The translations under genes were made by a program, and so were the position numbers. From the NCBI GenBank assembly GCA_013361525.1, contig JABFXY010000110.1, forward strand, positions 1 to 49,846: a stretch of DNA of 49,846 bases, in the 5' to 3' direction. Positions 1 through 9,009 of the stretch are shown here, piece by piece (positions within the stretch are counted from its first letter, which is position 1; the number at the start of each line of letters is the position of its first letter). The notes under the pieces were generated by a model. That model was given only the letters and a program-made list of their open reading frames with translations, did not search any database and was not told where the DNA came from. The DNA comes from Polyangiaceae bacterium (lineage in GTDB: Bacteria > Myxococcota_A > Polyangia > Polyangiales > Polyangiaceae).

Positions 1-1
1 A

Positions 2-1285
2 GAAGCCGCCCGCGATCTCTGCGCGTTCATCGACAGCTCTCCGACGCCGTACCATGCCGCGCTCGAAGTCGCTCGGCGCCTCAAAGAGGCCGGGTTTTCC
101 CAGCTGGACGAGCGTGAGACGTGGTCGCTCGCGGCGGGGGATAGGCGCTTCGTGGTGCGTGGCGGCTCGACGGTCGTTGCGTTCGTCGTCGGAAACGAGC
201 GCCCGGCGGCCGGCGGCTTTCGGATGATCGGCGCCCATACCGATTCGCCGAACCTTCGCGTCAAACCGATCGCCGACCTCCACAAGAGCGGCTACCGCCA
301 GGTGGGCGTCGAGCCCTATGGCGGCGTCCTCTATTCGACGTGGCTCGATCGCGACTTGTCGATCGCCGGTCGTGTCGTGTTTGCCCGCGGGGCGAACCGC
401 GTGGAGAGCCGGCTCGTGAACCTCGAGCGACCCGTCGCGCGGGTCCCGCAGCTGGCGATTCATCTGAACCGAGGCGTCAACACCGACGGCCTGGTGCTCA
501 ACGCTCAGAAACACCTCGTTCCGATCCTCGGTGTCGGTGACAAGATCGAGCTCGCGAAGCTCGTCGCTTCGTCTCTCGGCGAAAGCGCCGGCGACGTCAT
601 CGGGTACGACCTGATGCTCTACGACACCCAGAAGTCGTCGCTCGGTGGGCTCGACGAGGAGATCGTGTACGCGTCGCGGCTCGACAACCTCGGGAGCTGT
701 CACGCGGCGACGCTCGCGCTCCTCGGGGGCGCCGATACGCGCGTCGATGCGACGCGCGTCATCGTGCTCTACGACCACGAAGAGTGCGGATCGCGCAGCG
801 CCGTCGGCGCGCAAGGGACGGTGCTTCGTGACGTGCTCGCGCGGATCGTCGCGTCGATGGGCCCGACCGAGCCGCAGGAGCTCGAGCGGGCGATGTCACG
901 CTCCTTCTTGCTGTCGGCCGACATGGCGCACGCCGTTCACCCGAACTACTCCGATCAGCACGAGCCGCAGCACACGCCCGAGATCGGCAAGGGCCCGGTC
1001 ATCAAGACGAACGCGAATCAGTCGTACGCGACGAGCGGCGAGACGGCGGCGCGCTTCACGCTCGCGTGCCGCGAGGCGGGCTTCACGCCGCAGCAGTTCG
1101 TGACGCGAAGCGATCTGCCGTGCGGCAGCACCATCGGCAGCATCACCGCGGCGAAGCTCGGCGTCTCGACGGTCGACGTCGGCAACCCGATGCTCAGCAT
1201 GCACTCGTGCCGCGAGATGGCCGGCGCGAAGGACGTCGCGCTCGCCGTCGCCGCTTATGGGAACGTCCTGTTGATGGCCGACTGA
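2..1285 (+). CDS. M18 family aspartyl-type aminopeptidase (5' truncated by window edge)
   Basis: Cytosolic zinc aminopeptidase that removes N-terminal, usually acidic, residues from peptides. The reading frame is open from base 2, and the first codons already read as M18 N-terminal sequence (FIDSSPTPYHAA), so the true start lies left of the window; an internal GTG at 152 is not the start. The M18 metal and active-site motifs follow in order: HTDSPNLR, RLDNL, DHEECGS, SADMAHAVHPNY and MHSCREM. Together they supply the His, Asp, Glu, Asp and His ligands known for this family. The C-terminus is complete. It is followed by a short gap and a lipoprotein gene on the same strand; no functional link between the two is evident. 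Confidence 0.95.
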   Translation, partial: EAARDLCAFIDSSPTPYHAALEVARRLKEAGFSQLDERETWSLAAGDRRFVVRGGSTVVAFVVGNERPAAGGFRMIGAHTDSPNLRVKPIADLHKSGYRQVGVEPYGGVLYSTWLDRDLSIAGRVVFARGANRVESRLVNLERPVARVPQLAIHLNRGVNTDGLVLNAQKHLVPILGVGDKIELAKLVASSLGESAGDVIGYDLMLYDTQKSSLGGLDEEIVYASRLDNLGSCHAATLALLGGADTRVDATRVIVLYDHEECGSRSAVGAQGTVLRDVLARIVASMGPTEPQELERAMSRSFLLSADMAHAVHPNYSDQHEPQHTPEIGKGPVIKTNANQSYATSGETAARFTLACREAGFTPQQFVTRSDLPCGSTIGSITAAKLGVSTVDVGNPMLSMHSCREMAGAKDVALAVAAYGNVLLMAD

Positions 1286-1363
1286 GGCGCCGGACCACGA
1301 GGGAGGACCGCTCGACGAGACAGGGCATAGACGCGCTTGCCGGACACGACTAAGCCGCGCGAC

Positions 1364-3421
1364 ATGCGTCGGTTCGCTGCTCTTCTCGTTCCCGTGTTGC
1401 TCTCTCTCGGCTGCGACGAGCCCCCGATTCAGCGGGTTCCGTGGTACCTCGACGGTTCGGCCTCGGCCGTCGCGCCCGCGACCGGCTCGGCCGCGGCGAC
1501 GTCCAAGCTCCCGCTGCCCCCGGCGAAGACGGGGTACGCGCGCCTCGACCGCGCGACGTTCAACAAGATGGCCGCGCGCCTGAACCTTCCGGTCTACTGG
1601 GCGAGCGACGCGAACAAGGACAACAAGGTCGATCCCGCCGAGGTCGCCTCGCTCCTGTTCTTCCCGACCGAGGGCAAGTGGGTCGAGAGCGGCAAGTTCA
1701 CCGAGGACTTTTCGAAGGCCTACGAAGAGCTCGTCAAGGCGTCGAAGGCCGGTGAGCCCAAGGGCGAAGACGCAGAGCGCCTGAAGCAAATGCTCGGTGA
1801 GCTCGACGCCGCCTCGAGCGTCCTGGTCCGGACCAACATGGCGGGCATGAGCGACACCGACGTGACCTTCGTCCGGCACATGGTCACCGCGTCCAAGCTG
1901 CTCGACGAGCTCTACGCGCAGCAGCTCGGTCTCGCGCAAGTCGCCGACAAGGTCGCGCCCGACGCCGCGAGCCAGAGCGTCTTCCGCCGCAACTGGGGCC
2001 CGCTCTGCAAGACCCCGACGTTCGAGAAGAACAAAGACTGCACGGCGGCTCCCGGCGTCACGGATGTCCCCGTCGACAGCTACCCGGCGGCCCTCCAGTC
2101 CGACGCGGACTTCTGCAAGAAGATCGAAGACGCGGAGAACAACAAGGACCTCATGAAGCCCTTCGCCGTCGTTCGCGACGACGGTGGCAAGCTCGTCGCG
2201 AAGAGCAACGAGGAGGCCTACGGCGAGGCGATGAAGAAGGTCGCCGCCGAGCTCCGCGCAGCCGCTACCGACATGACCGACCCGGCCGAGACGGCGCTCG
2301 TCGACTACTTGAACGAGGCTGCGAACGGCTTCGAGTCGAACAAGTGGGAGAAGGCGGACGAGGCGTGGGCGAAGATGAATGCCCGCAACTCGAAGTGGTA
2401 CCTGCGCATCGCGCCGGACGAGACCTACTGGGAGCCGTGCAGCCTCAAGGCGGGCTTCCACATGTCGTTCGCGAAGATCAACACTTCCTCGCTCGAGCTT
2501 CAGGACAAGCTCGCGCCGCTCCAGCAGCAGATGGAGGACGACCTCGCCGCCCTCATCGGCGAGCCGTACAAGGCCCGCAAGGTCACGTTCCACCTGCCGG
2601 ATTTCATCGACATCGTGCTCAACGCCGGCGACAGCCGCGATCCGGTCGGCGCCACGATCGGGCAGAGCCTGCCGAACTGGGGCCCGGTCGCGAACGAGGG
2701 CCGCGGTCGCACCGTCGCGATGACGAACCTCTACACGGACCCCGACAGCATGGTCGTGCGCCGCGCGAAGGCTGCGAGCCTCCTCAGCGAGGCGACGATG
2801 AAGGTGTACGTCGACGAGGGCGGCCCGGGCCTTCTCGGCACCGTGCTCCACGAGGCGACGCACAACCTCGGTCCGTCGCACGAGTACAAAGTCGACGGCA
2901 AGAAGGACGACGAGGCCTTCGGCGGCGACCTCGCCAGCATGCTCGAGGAGCTGAAAGCGCAGTCCGGCGCGTACTACTACCTCTGGCTCGTCCAGGAAAA
3001 AGGCGTCATCACGGAGGCGGACGCGCACCGCTCGCTCGTCGACAGCCTCGTCTGGGGCCTGAATCACATCTCGCGCGGGATGTACCTGCCGAACGGCAAG
3101 CGCAAGGCGTACAGCCAGCTCGCCGCGATCCAGATCGGCTTCTTCATGGACGAGGGCGCCATCACCTGGGATCCGAACGCCAAGACTTCGAGCGGCGAAA
3201 AGGGCTCCTTCACGATCAACTTCGACAAGATGAAGGACGCGTCGATCAAGCTCATGAAGACGGTCGCGGCCATCAAGGCGAAGGGCGACAAGGCCGGCGC
3301 GATCGCGCTCGCCGACAAGTACGTCGAGAAGGCCACGTCCAAGGTCCCCCACGACCTCATCACCGAGCGCCTCCTCAAGCACCCGCAGCCGAACTTCGTC
3401 TACGCGATCGACTTCCCGTGA
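1364..3421 (+). CDS. Lipoprotein with zincin HEATH motif, M49 (dipeptidyl-peptidase III)-like
   Basis: About 685 residues. I chose the ATG at 1364, not the upstream TTG at 1337, because it begins directly with a signal peptide ending in lipobox LSLGC, so the protein should be an exported lipoprotein. A short small-residue linker (GSASAVAPATGSAA) follows. HEATH near residue 496 fits a HExxH zinc site, and EELKAQ about 27 residues later could supply the third ligand. The two-helix arrangement and the surrounding GxxHEATHNLGP / GxLASMLEELKAQ pattern recall M49 peptidases, in which the motifs are HExxGH and EExxAE and lie further apart. The family assignment is therefore tentative; a secreted or periplasmic zinc peptidase is the safer statement. 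Confidence 0.7.
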   Translation: MRRFAALLVPVLLSLGCDEPPIQRVPWYLDGSASAVAPATGSAAATSKLPLPPAKTGYARLDRATFNKMAARLNLPVYWASDANKDNKVDPAEVASLLFFPTEGKWVESGKFTEDFSKAYEELVKASKAGEPKGEDAERLKQMLGELDAASSVLVRTNMAGMSDTDVTFVRHMVTASKLLDELYAQQLGLAQVADKVAPDAASQSVFRRNWGPLCKTPTFEKNKDCTAAPGVTDVPVDSYPAALQSDADFCKKIEDAENNKDLMKPFAVVRDDGGKLVAKSNEEAYGEAMKKVAAELRAAATDMTDPAETALVDYLNEAANGFESNKWEKADEAWAKMNARNSKWYLRIAPDETYWEPCSLKAGFHMSFAKINTSSLELQDKLAPLQQQMEDDLAALIGEPYKARKVTFHLPDFIDIVLNAGDSRDPVGATIGQSLPNWGPVANEGRGRTVAMTNLYTDPDSMVVRRAKAASLLSEATMKVYVDEGGPGLLGTVLHEATHNLGPSHEYKVDGKKDDEAFGGDLASMLEELKAQSGAYYYLWLVQEKGVITEADAHRSLVDSLVWGLNHISRGMYLPNGKRKAYSQLAAIQIGFFMDEGAITWDPNAKTSSGEKGSFTINFDKMKDASIKLMKTVAAIKAKGDKAGAIALADKYVEKATSKVPHDLITERLLKHPQPNFVYAIDFP

Positions 3422-3436
3422 CGCGACCTCGTCCCT

Positions 3437-3565
3437 GAAGACGAGAGGGGACGCCAAGGGCGCCAAGAGCAGAAGGAGGAAGAGGAGGTTGGGATTTCCC
3501 AATCTCCTCTTTCGTCTTTCTCTTCTCCCTCTTTCTGCCCTTGGCGCCCTTGGCGACCCCTCTTC
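3437..3565. terminator. Very long imperfect hairpin between convergent genes
   Basis: Left arm about 3437-3494 and right arm about 3497-3565 are complementary. The hairpin is capped by TTGGGA/TCCCAA and its outer stem carries CGCCAAGGGCGCCAAG on the left and its complement on the right. The right arm has roughly ten extra pyrimidines. The left strand is purine-rich and the right strand pyrimidine-rich. It fills the whole gap between a gene ending at 3421 and one ending at 3575 on the opposite strand, so a bidirectional terminator or transcript-end structure is likely. Confidence 0.6.
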
Positions 3566-3574
3566 GCTCATTCT

Positions 3575-5134
3575 TCAGGCGCGATGAAGGTCCAGGATCC
3601 AGCGGTCCTGGCCTTTGTCGCGATCGACGACCTTGATGTCGACCGCGTCGCCGACGGCGCAGATCGGTGCGCGGGACTCGCGCTCGACGAGGAGGGCGCC
3701 GTCTTCGGTGAGGTCGAGCCAGATGCCTCCGCGCAGGCGGCCCAGGTCGCGCAGGTAGACCTTCACGTCCATGCCGGGGCTGTCCAGCTCGACGTGCACC
3801 TTCGACGAGGTGATGCCCATCACGGTGCCGCGTCGCGCGGGCCGCTCTCGTTGCGCGAGATCAGGCGCGAAGAGGTGGTCGAGGACCAGGCGGTTGGTCT
3901 GATCGTTGATGCGTCGCTGGACGTCGCGCGCGCGGTTCGCTGCGTCGACGATGCGCGCGCGCAGCGCCTCGTCGACGGCGTTGTCGGCGGGGCGCTCGAG
4001 GCTCAAGAGCTCGAGCATCTCTTTGTGCAAGAAGACGCCGACGACCTCACGCATCGGCGCGCTGAAGCGGGCGTACACCTCGGCGCCGACGCCGAAATGA
4101 CGCGCGGGCTCCGTCGAGAACGCGGAGCGCATGTTGACGAGGACGGCCTGGCGTTCGACCGCCTCCGCCACGCGTGCGGTCGCTCCTCCTTGCGGGAGCT
4201 TGCGCAAGAAGGCGTTGAGCGTCTCTTCCTCGTGGAGCGCCCAAACCGCAGGATCCAGGCCGTGGGCGCGCGCGATGCCCGCGGTGAGCGCGCGCAACGT
4301 GCCCAGCTTGTCGGGGTCGGGGGCGGGGTGGACGCGATAGATGGGTTGGAGGCGCGGGTCGTGACTCTCCGCGAGGAGCCGGCCGCCTTCTCGGTTCACG
4401 AGGAGCGAGATCTGCTCGTTGTACATCTCGACGGCTAGGCGGGCGGCCTCGAGGACCACGAAGCCGCCTTCTTGCTCGCCGCCGAGCTTCACCTCGATCT
4501 CGCGTCGCCGGTATCGAACGACGTCGGCCGTCTCCGCCAGCGCCAGGCGCTTTTCACCGACCGCTCGCAACAAATCGAGGCTCGGCGCGAACGCCTCGCG
4601 CGCGAGCGGGCTCTGGGTCGGGGCGTCGTAGTAGGCCTGCACGCCCCCGAATGTCAGCTTCGCCCGGCTCTCGATCCTCGCCCGCACCAAGTCCGTCCGT
4701 CGCACCTCACCGGTCGCGTCCAGCGAGCATACGAACACCAGCGCCCTGCGCCGCACCTGCGGGTTCAGCGACACGAGCCCCTCCGACAGCTCCCGCGGGA
4801 GCATCGGAATGCTCATGCCGGGAAAGTAGAAGCTCGTGCCTCGGAGCGTCGCCTCCTCGAAAAGCGCGCTCGAAATCGGCACGAAGTGCGCCGCATCCGC
4901 CAGCGCATAGTGAACGACATACCCGTCCGCGGCGCGCTCGACGAACAACGCCTGGTCCAAGTCTTTGGACGTCGGGCCATCGATCGTCACGAACGGCAAC
5001 TGCGTGAGGTCGGTGAGGGAAGGGTCGTCGATCCCAGGGTCGGCGACGAAACGCGCAACCTCGGCCCGGACCCGATCGTCGAAGTCGGTCCTGATCTCGA
5101 GGTCGCTAGCGATCTGGAGGAGTGCCTCGCGCAT
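3575..5134 (-). CDS. RNB-domain exoribonuclease (RNase II/R family)
   Basis: 519 residues, shorter than full RNase R because the N-terminal cold-shock domains are missing. The RNB catalytic domain fills most of the protein, and the last ~90 residues look like an S1 RNA-binding barrel (GTVMGITSSKVHVEL ... GDAVDIKVVDRD). The enzyme should degrade single-stranded RNA 3' to 5' in the cytosol. The acidic cluster reads ID-x5-DLDQ at residues 52-61, matching E. coli RNase II D201, D207 and D209, but the fourth Asp (D210) is Gln. The ATG at 5134 is divergent from the lipoprotein gene at 5197, leaving about 60 bases for both promoters. No strong ribosome site precedes it, so the start is moderately certain. 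Confidence 0.9.
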   Translation of the reverse strand: MREALLQIASDLEIRTDFDDRVRAEVARFVADPGIDDPSLTDLTQLPFVTIDGPTSKDLDQALFVERAADGYVVHYALADAAHFVPISSALFEEATLRGTSFYFPGMSIPMLPRELSEGLVSLNPQVRRRALVFVCSLDATGEVRRTDLVRARIESRAKLTFGGVQAYYDAPTQSPLAREAFAPSLDLLRAVGEKRLALAETADVVRYRRREIEVKLGGEQEGGFVVLEAARLAVEMYNEQISLLVNREGGRLLAESHDPRLQPIYRVHPAPDPDKLGTLRALTAGIARAHGLDPAVWALHEEETLNAFLRKLPQGGATARVAEAVERQAVLVNMRSAFSTEPARHFGVGAEVYARFSAPMREVVGVFLHKEMLELLSLERPADNAVDEALRARIVDAANRARDVQRRINDQTNRLVLDHLFAPDLAQRERPARRGTVMGITSSKVHVELDSPGMDVKVYLRDLGRLRGGIWLDLTEDGALLVERESRAPICAVGDAVDIKVVDRDKGQDRWILDLHRA

Positions 5135-5196
5135 CGCGTGTAAGCTTCGGCCAGCCTTCGGCGTTTGTCACCCGCTCCTTACCAAGAGCCCTCACG

Positions 5197-6363
5197 ATGA
5201 AGCTCCGAACCTGGATAGGTTGCCTGGGTCTCGCCGTCCTCTTCAGCACCGGTTGCGTCGACATCTCGAAGTCGACCATCAAGACCGAGGAGAACGTGAT
5301 CGACCGCCGGCCGAAGGTCGTTCCGTCGCAGCGGTTCGCCGCAAACGTCAAAATCGAGGAGAACATCCTCAAGGTCATGGTCACCGCGCAGTGCTCGATC
5401 GTCGAGGAAGAGACGGTCGAGCGCACGGAGATCGCCGACAAGACGATTTCGGGTGACGACCGCGCGTGGATGACGGCGCTTTCGGTCGCCGGCAGCCTCC
5501 CCGCGATGGGCGGGACCGCGATGCTCGCGGACGCACCGAACGTCCATGACTCGAACTTGAACGGCCGTCTCTACAACGAGACGGGTCAAGACGTGGTCAT
5601 CGGCGTCGGCGTCGCGCTCGTTGCGCTCGGCCTCGCCGGCGTCTTACCGCCGATGGTGAACGGCCTACGCGCCGTCGGCACGGACGAGACGACCACGACG
5701 CAGACGCGCAACGGCGCGCTGATTCAAGAGCAGGCTCCGTGCGCCGGCATCGTGACGATGCCCACCTACTCGGTGATCGCGCGCTTCAGCTCCGGTCACA
5801 CCGTCCCGCTCGGTGCGGCGATGCCCAACGACGAGCTGCACATCGATCTGCGCAACGCGCTCGGGCCGACGATCCTCGGGATGAACCCGCAGCCCGCGAA
5901 GGTCGCGATCTGGATCAACGAGAAGTTCCAGGCTGAAATCGCGACCGACTCGATCCTCGAAGCCGCGCGATCGGAACGCGACGCGCAGGACGACACCACG
6001 TGGATCCAGGCGGAGGCACCCGCGTGCGCGAAGTCCGCCGCGGCCTGCGCGAAGGTCCAAGCCTATTTGCAGCAGTTTCCGAACGGCCACCATGCGGAGG
6101 AGGCGCGCAAGCTGCTCAAACCGCGGACCAACGTCGTCGCCGGCGACGACAAGGCGACGCGCCTCTCGGGCGCGGTCGACGCCGCGATGAAGGCGCAGGA
6201 GGAGACGGCGAGAAAGCTCGACGAGGACGCCCGCAAGGCGCTCGAGCAGTCGCAAACCAAGATCCAGAAGGAGGCGAAGAAGGCGTGCGAGAAAGAGTGC
6301 GCGAAGTCCTGCCAAAACGACGCGACCTGCCGGGACGCGTGCATCGTGCAGGTCTGTCCATGA
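5197..6363 (+). CDS. Lipoprotein with C-terminal charged coiled coil and Cys cluster
   Basis: 388 residues of unknown function. The ATG at 5197 starts a signal peptide with lipobox STGC; the longer frame from 5122 adds an unneeded leader. After the lipidated Cys come a charged region, a hydrophobic stretch around residues 125-150 (GQDVVIGVGVALVALGLAG) that may be a membrane or hairpin segment, then a beta-rich domain. The last ~70 residues are Ala/Lys/Glu-rich and helical, ending in closely spaced cysteines (CEKECAKSCQ ... CRDACIVQVC). The stop overlaps the next start as ATGA, so the two genes are translationally coupled and probably act together in the envelope. Confidence 0.8.
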   Translation: MKLRTWIGCLGLAVLFSTGCVDISKSTIKTEENVIDRRPKVVPSQRFAANVKIEENILKVMVTAQCSIVEEETVERTEIADKTISGDDRAWMTALSVAGSLPAMGGTAMLADAPNVHDSNLNGRLYNETGQDVVIGVGVALVALGLAGVLPPMVNGLRAVGTDETTTTQTRNGALIQEQAPCAGIVTMPTYSVIARFSSGHTVPLGAAMPNDELHIDLRNALGPTILGMNPQPAKVAIWINEKFQAEIATDSILEAARSERDAQDDTTWIQAEAPACAKSAAACAKVQAYLQQFPNGHHAEEARKLLKPRTNVVAGDDKATRLSGAVDAAMKAQEETARKLDEDARKALEQSQTKIQKEAKKACEKECAKSCQNDATCRDACIVQVCP

Positions 6364-6743
6364 AGGGCGCGAGAGCTGCCGCGACGATCGCCGTTCTCGG
6401 GTGCGCCGCGATGTGGGCGGTGCAGGCGTGCTCGCTTCAAAACCAGGAAGGTCCGCTGATCACGTGCGCGGACCTCGATTGCGGTCGGATCAACGCCTGC
6501 GAGGAAGGCATCATCGCCCAGTGCGTGAACGGCCACACGGTGAAGTACCGCGTGTGCAGCGCGACCGACGTCTGCACGGCGGATTGGCAGATCAAAGGGC
6601 AATACCGCTGCGCGCAGGAAGACACGGACTGCCAAGGCTGCCGGCCCGAGCGCGAGCTCGGCTGCGACGATCCGCTCTTCGACGACGATGGGGCAGGGGG
6701 CTCAGGCGGCGCAGCCGCTGGTGGCGGTGGCGGCGGCAGCTAG
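6360..6743 (+). CDS. Small Cys-rich lipoprotein with poly-Gly C-terminal tail
   Basis: 127 residues, function unknown. It starts inside the stop of the preceding gene (ATGA), so it is the second gene of a two-lipoprotein operon. The signal peptide ends at a weak lipobox VQAC. The mature part holds about ten cysteines in paired spacing (CADLDCGRINAC, CRPERELGCDD), implying several disulfides outside the cytoplasm. The protein ends in an acidic run and then a Gly/Ser/Ala-only tail (GAGGSGGAAAGGGGGGS). Such tails in this lineage are more often linkers just after the lipidated Cys, so a terminal position is odd. The stop is only 21 bases from the convergent permease gene. Confidence 0.75.
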   Translation: MKGARAAATIAVLGCAAMWAVQACSLQNQEGPLITCADLDCGRINACEEGIIAQCVNGHTVKYRVCSATDVCTADWQIKGQYRCAQEDTDCQGCRPERELGCDDPLFDDDGAGGSGGAAAGGGGGGS

Positions 6744-6764
6744 CGGCATGCTCTGACGACGCGC

Positions 6765-8219
6765 TCACGCGCCGCGAAGCATCTGCGCGATCGGTCCCGA
6801 CGCGAAGTACACGACGAAGAGCGCGCTGGTGATCCAAAGCAGCGGGTGAACGCTGCGCGCCTTTCCGCGCGCGACTGCGACCAGCGTCGTGAGGACGAAG
6901 CCCGCGCCGATGCCGACCGTGATCGAATACGTGAACGGCATCAGCACGATCGTGAAAAACGATGGGATCGCGACCTCGAGATCGTTCCAATCGATCCGCG
7001 CGATTTGCGTCATCAACATCAAGCCGACCACGACCAGCGCAGGCGCTGCCGCTTCCAGCGGCACGACCGCGACCAGCGGCGCGAGGGCGATCGCTCCGAG
7101 AAAGAGCGCGCCGGTCACGATCGACGCGAGCCCCGTGCGCGCGCCTTCCGCGACGCCCGATGCCGACTCGATGTAGCTCGTGTTCGAGGACACCGAGCCG
7201 AGGCCGCCGCCCATCGCCGCGAGCGAGTCGACCAGCAGGATGCGTCCGAGGCTCGGCAGGTGGCCCTTGTCGTCGGTGAGCTTTGCCTCCGTTCCGACGG
7301 CGACGACCGTTCCCATCGTGTCGAAGAAGTCCGCGAGCATCAGCGTGAACACGATGAGGCCCGCCGATACGGTGCCGATCCGCGAGAACGCACCGAGGAT
7401 GTCCACCTGCCCGAGCAGCGAGAAATCCGGCGTCGTCGCGACGTGCTCCGGCAGCTTGGGAACGTTGAGGCTCCAACCTTTCGGGTTCACCGAGCCCGGC
7501 CCGAGAAATGACGGGCCGACGCCGACGATCTTCTCGATGGCGATGGCGAGGGCGGTGCCCGCCGCGATGCCGTAGAGGAGGGCTCCGCGCACGCGTCGCA
7601 GCACGAGCACCATCGTCACGACGAGACCGAACACGAACACCGCCGTCGGCCACCCGGCGAGCGACCCTCCGATGCCGAGCTCCACCGGCACCGGGGGCGC
7701 GGACGTACGGCGGACGAACCCCGCGTCGACGAGCCCGATCAACGTGAGAAACAGCCCGATACCGCAGCTGATCGCGCTCTTCAGATGCGGCGGGACCGCA
7801 CGAAAGACGGCCTCCCGGAAGCCGGTCAACACCAGCACGAGGATGAGCGCACCCTCGAGCACGACCAGGCCCATCGCCTCCGGCCACGTCGTCGCGGACG
7901 CGACGGAGAACGCGACGAATGCGTTCAAGCCGAGGCCCGCCGCGAGGGCGAGCGGGAAGTTCGCGAACGCGCCCATCGCGATCGTGAGCAGCCCCGCGAC
8001 GAGCGCCGTCGCTGTCGCGACGAGGCTCACGTTTGGCACCGCCCCGCCGCCCAGGAACTTGCCGGCGACGTCGGGCTGGGTGCCGATGATCAGCGGGTTC
8101 AACACGACGATGTACGCCATCGTGAAGAACGTCGTGAACCCACCGCGGACTTCGCGCGACAGCGTCGAGCCGCGCTTCGAGACTTCGAACGCGCGGTCGA
8201 GGCGCGCTCGAATCGTCAT
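6765..8219 (-). CDS. NCS2 family purine permease (AzgA/COG2252 type)
   Basis: 484 residues, polytopic inner-membrane protein with about 12-14 hydrophobic segments. It is recognisable as the AzgA-type branch of NCS2, which imports adenine, guanine or hypoxanthine with protons. Diagnostic stretches are the N-terminal REVRGGFTTFFTMAYI, the loop ADFFDTMGTVVAVG and SNTSYIESASGVAEGARTG. The start is the ATG at 8219, which overlaps the stop of the upstream gene as ATGA; a further upstream frame to 8306 overlaps that coding sequence and is not needed. The substrate within the purine group cannot be told from sequence. Confidence 0.93.
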   Translation of the reverse strand: MTIRARLDRAFEVSKRGSTLSREVRGGFTTFFTMAYIVVLNPLIIGTQPDVAGKFLGGGAVPNVSLVATATALVAGLLTIAMGAFANFPLALAAGLGLNAFVAFSVASATTWPEAMGLVVLEGALILVLVLTGFREAVFRAVPPHLKSAISCGIGLFLTLIGLVDAGFVRRTSAPPVPVELGIGGSLAGWPTAVFVFGLVVTMVLVLRRVRGALLYGIAAGTALAIAIEKIVGVGPSFLGPGSVNPKGWSLNVPKLPEHVATTPDFSLLGQVDILGAFSRIGTVSAGLIVFTLMLADFFDTMGTVVAVGTEAKLTDDKGHLPSLGRILLVDSLAAMGGGLGSVSSNTSYIESASGVAEGARTGLASIVTGALFLGAIALAPLVAVVPLEAAAPALVVVGLMLMTQIARIDWNDLEVAIPSFFTIVLMPFTYSITVGIGAGFVLTTLVAVARGKARSVHPLLWITSALFVVYFASGPIAQMLRGA

Positions 8220-8779
8220 CCGCAGCGGCTCCAAACCACCGCTGCGCCGAGCCCGCAAGCCACGGCGACGGCGAGCCACAGCCATGAGGCGCGTCCCGAT
8301 TGCCAAGGCGGTGGCTCCGACTCCGGCGCGGCAGCGACCGCTCCCGCGTCCGGGCTCGCGCTCACGTCGACATCAGGGAGGCCCACGTCGCGCACGCTCG
8401 CGGCAGGCGCCGCGTCTTCGGCGGCAGCAGGGCTCGCGGCTTCTGCAACGGGCGATGCGGCGCTCGGCGCGATCGGCTCCTCTTCGCGTGGACGGGACGC
8501 AGGCGCGATCTCTTCGATCGGAGCAGTCGCCTTCGGCGTGGTCGCGCCCGCGTCGATCTCAGGGCCAAACGACGGCACCTTCGCGGGTTTGAGCACGCGC
8601 TCGAGATCGTGGAGCAGCTCTTTCGGAACGGCCTTCACGACCGTCTCGGCAGAGTACGCGTCCTCACCGCCTTCACCGGGCGGTCGGACCGTATCGAGGT
8701 CCACTCGCGGGACGTAACCCAACGCGCCCTCGGCCTTTTGGCCGGGCCTCGCGCCACGCCGCCGACCTTTCTCGTCCAT
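8216..8779 (-). CDS. Hypothetical tail-anchored, Ala/Pro-rich protein
   Basis: 187 residues, no family recognised. The N-terminal ~60 residues are charged. The middle is low-complexity Ala/Pro/Glu/Ser, which looks disordered. The last ~20 residues are one hydrophobic helix (WLWLAVAVACGLGAAVVW) followed by SRCG, so the protein is probably anchored by its C-terminus with most of it in the cytosol. I chose the ATG at 8779, with a purine-rich GGGGAGAAGAG stretch upstream, over the one at 8836. Its stop overlaps the purine permease start by four bases, so the two are co-translated. A role with the permease is inference only. Confidence 0.65.
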   Translation of the reverse strand: MDEKGRRRGARPGQKAEGALGYVPRVDLDTVRPPGEGGEDAYSAETVVKAVPKELLHDLERVLKPAKVPSFGPEIDAGATTPKATAPIEEIAPASRPREEEPIAPSAASPVAEAASPAAAEDAAPAASVRDVGLPDVDVSASPDAGAVAAAPESEPPPWQSGRASWLWLAVAVACGLGAAVVWSRCG

Positions 8780-9009
8780 CTCTTGTCTTCTCTTCTCCCC
8801 GCGCGAAGCCGCGCTTCGCGTCGAAGAGGATGCCATGGCAGCGAAGCTCTTGCGTGCTTTTCGTGGCTCGAACAGGTGATGGGTTCGCGACGATGCGCTC
8901 GATCGGATCCAGGGCGTTTGGATGCGGAATCAAACACGCGCGGTGCTGCGACTAGTCGACACTGGGAATGTTGACAGCGTAGACGCGACCGTCTCTCCTC
9001 AAAGACGAC

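Noticed and set aside
1337..1363. Earlier TTG start for the 1364 lipoprotein
   Set aside because: It would put a polar stretch before the signal peptide; the ATG at 1364 gives a standard lipoprotein N-terminus.
896..3571. Minus-strand open frame of 891 codons
   Set aside because: It is antisense to the aminopeptidase and lipoprotein genes, its sequence is Arg/Val/Leu-rich without domains, and high-GC DNA keeps such frames open.
8881..9009. Sigma-70-like TTGACA upstream of the first kinase
   Set aside because: TTGACA occurs near 8971 but no convincing -10 at the right spacing follows, and GC-rich myxobacterial promoters cannot be called from this alone.
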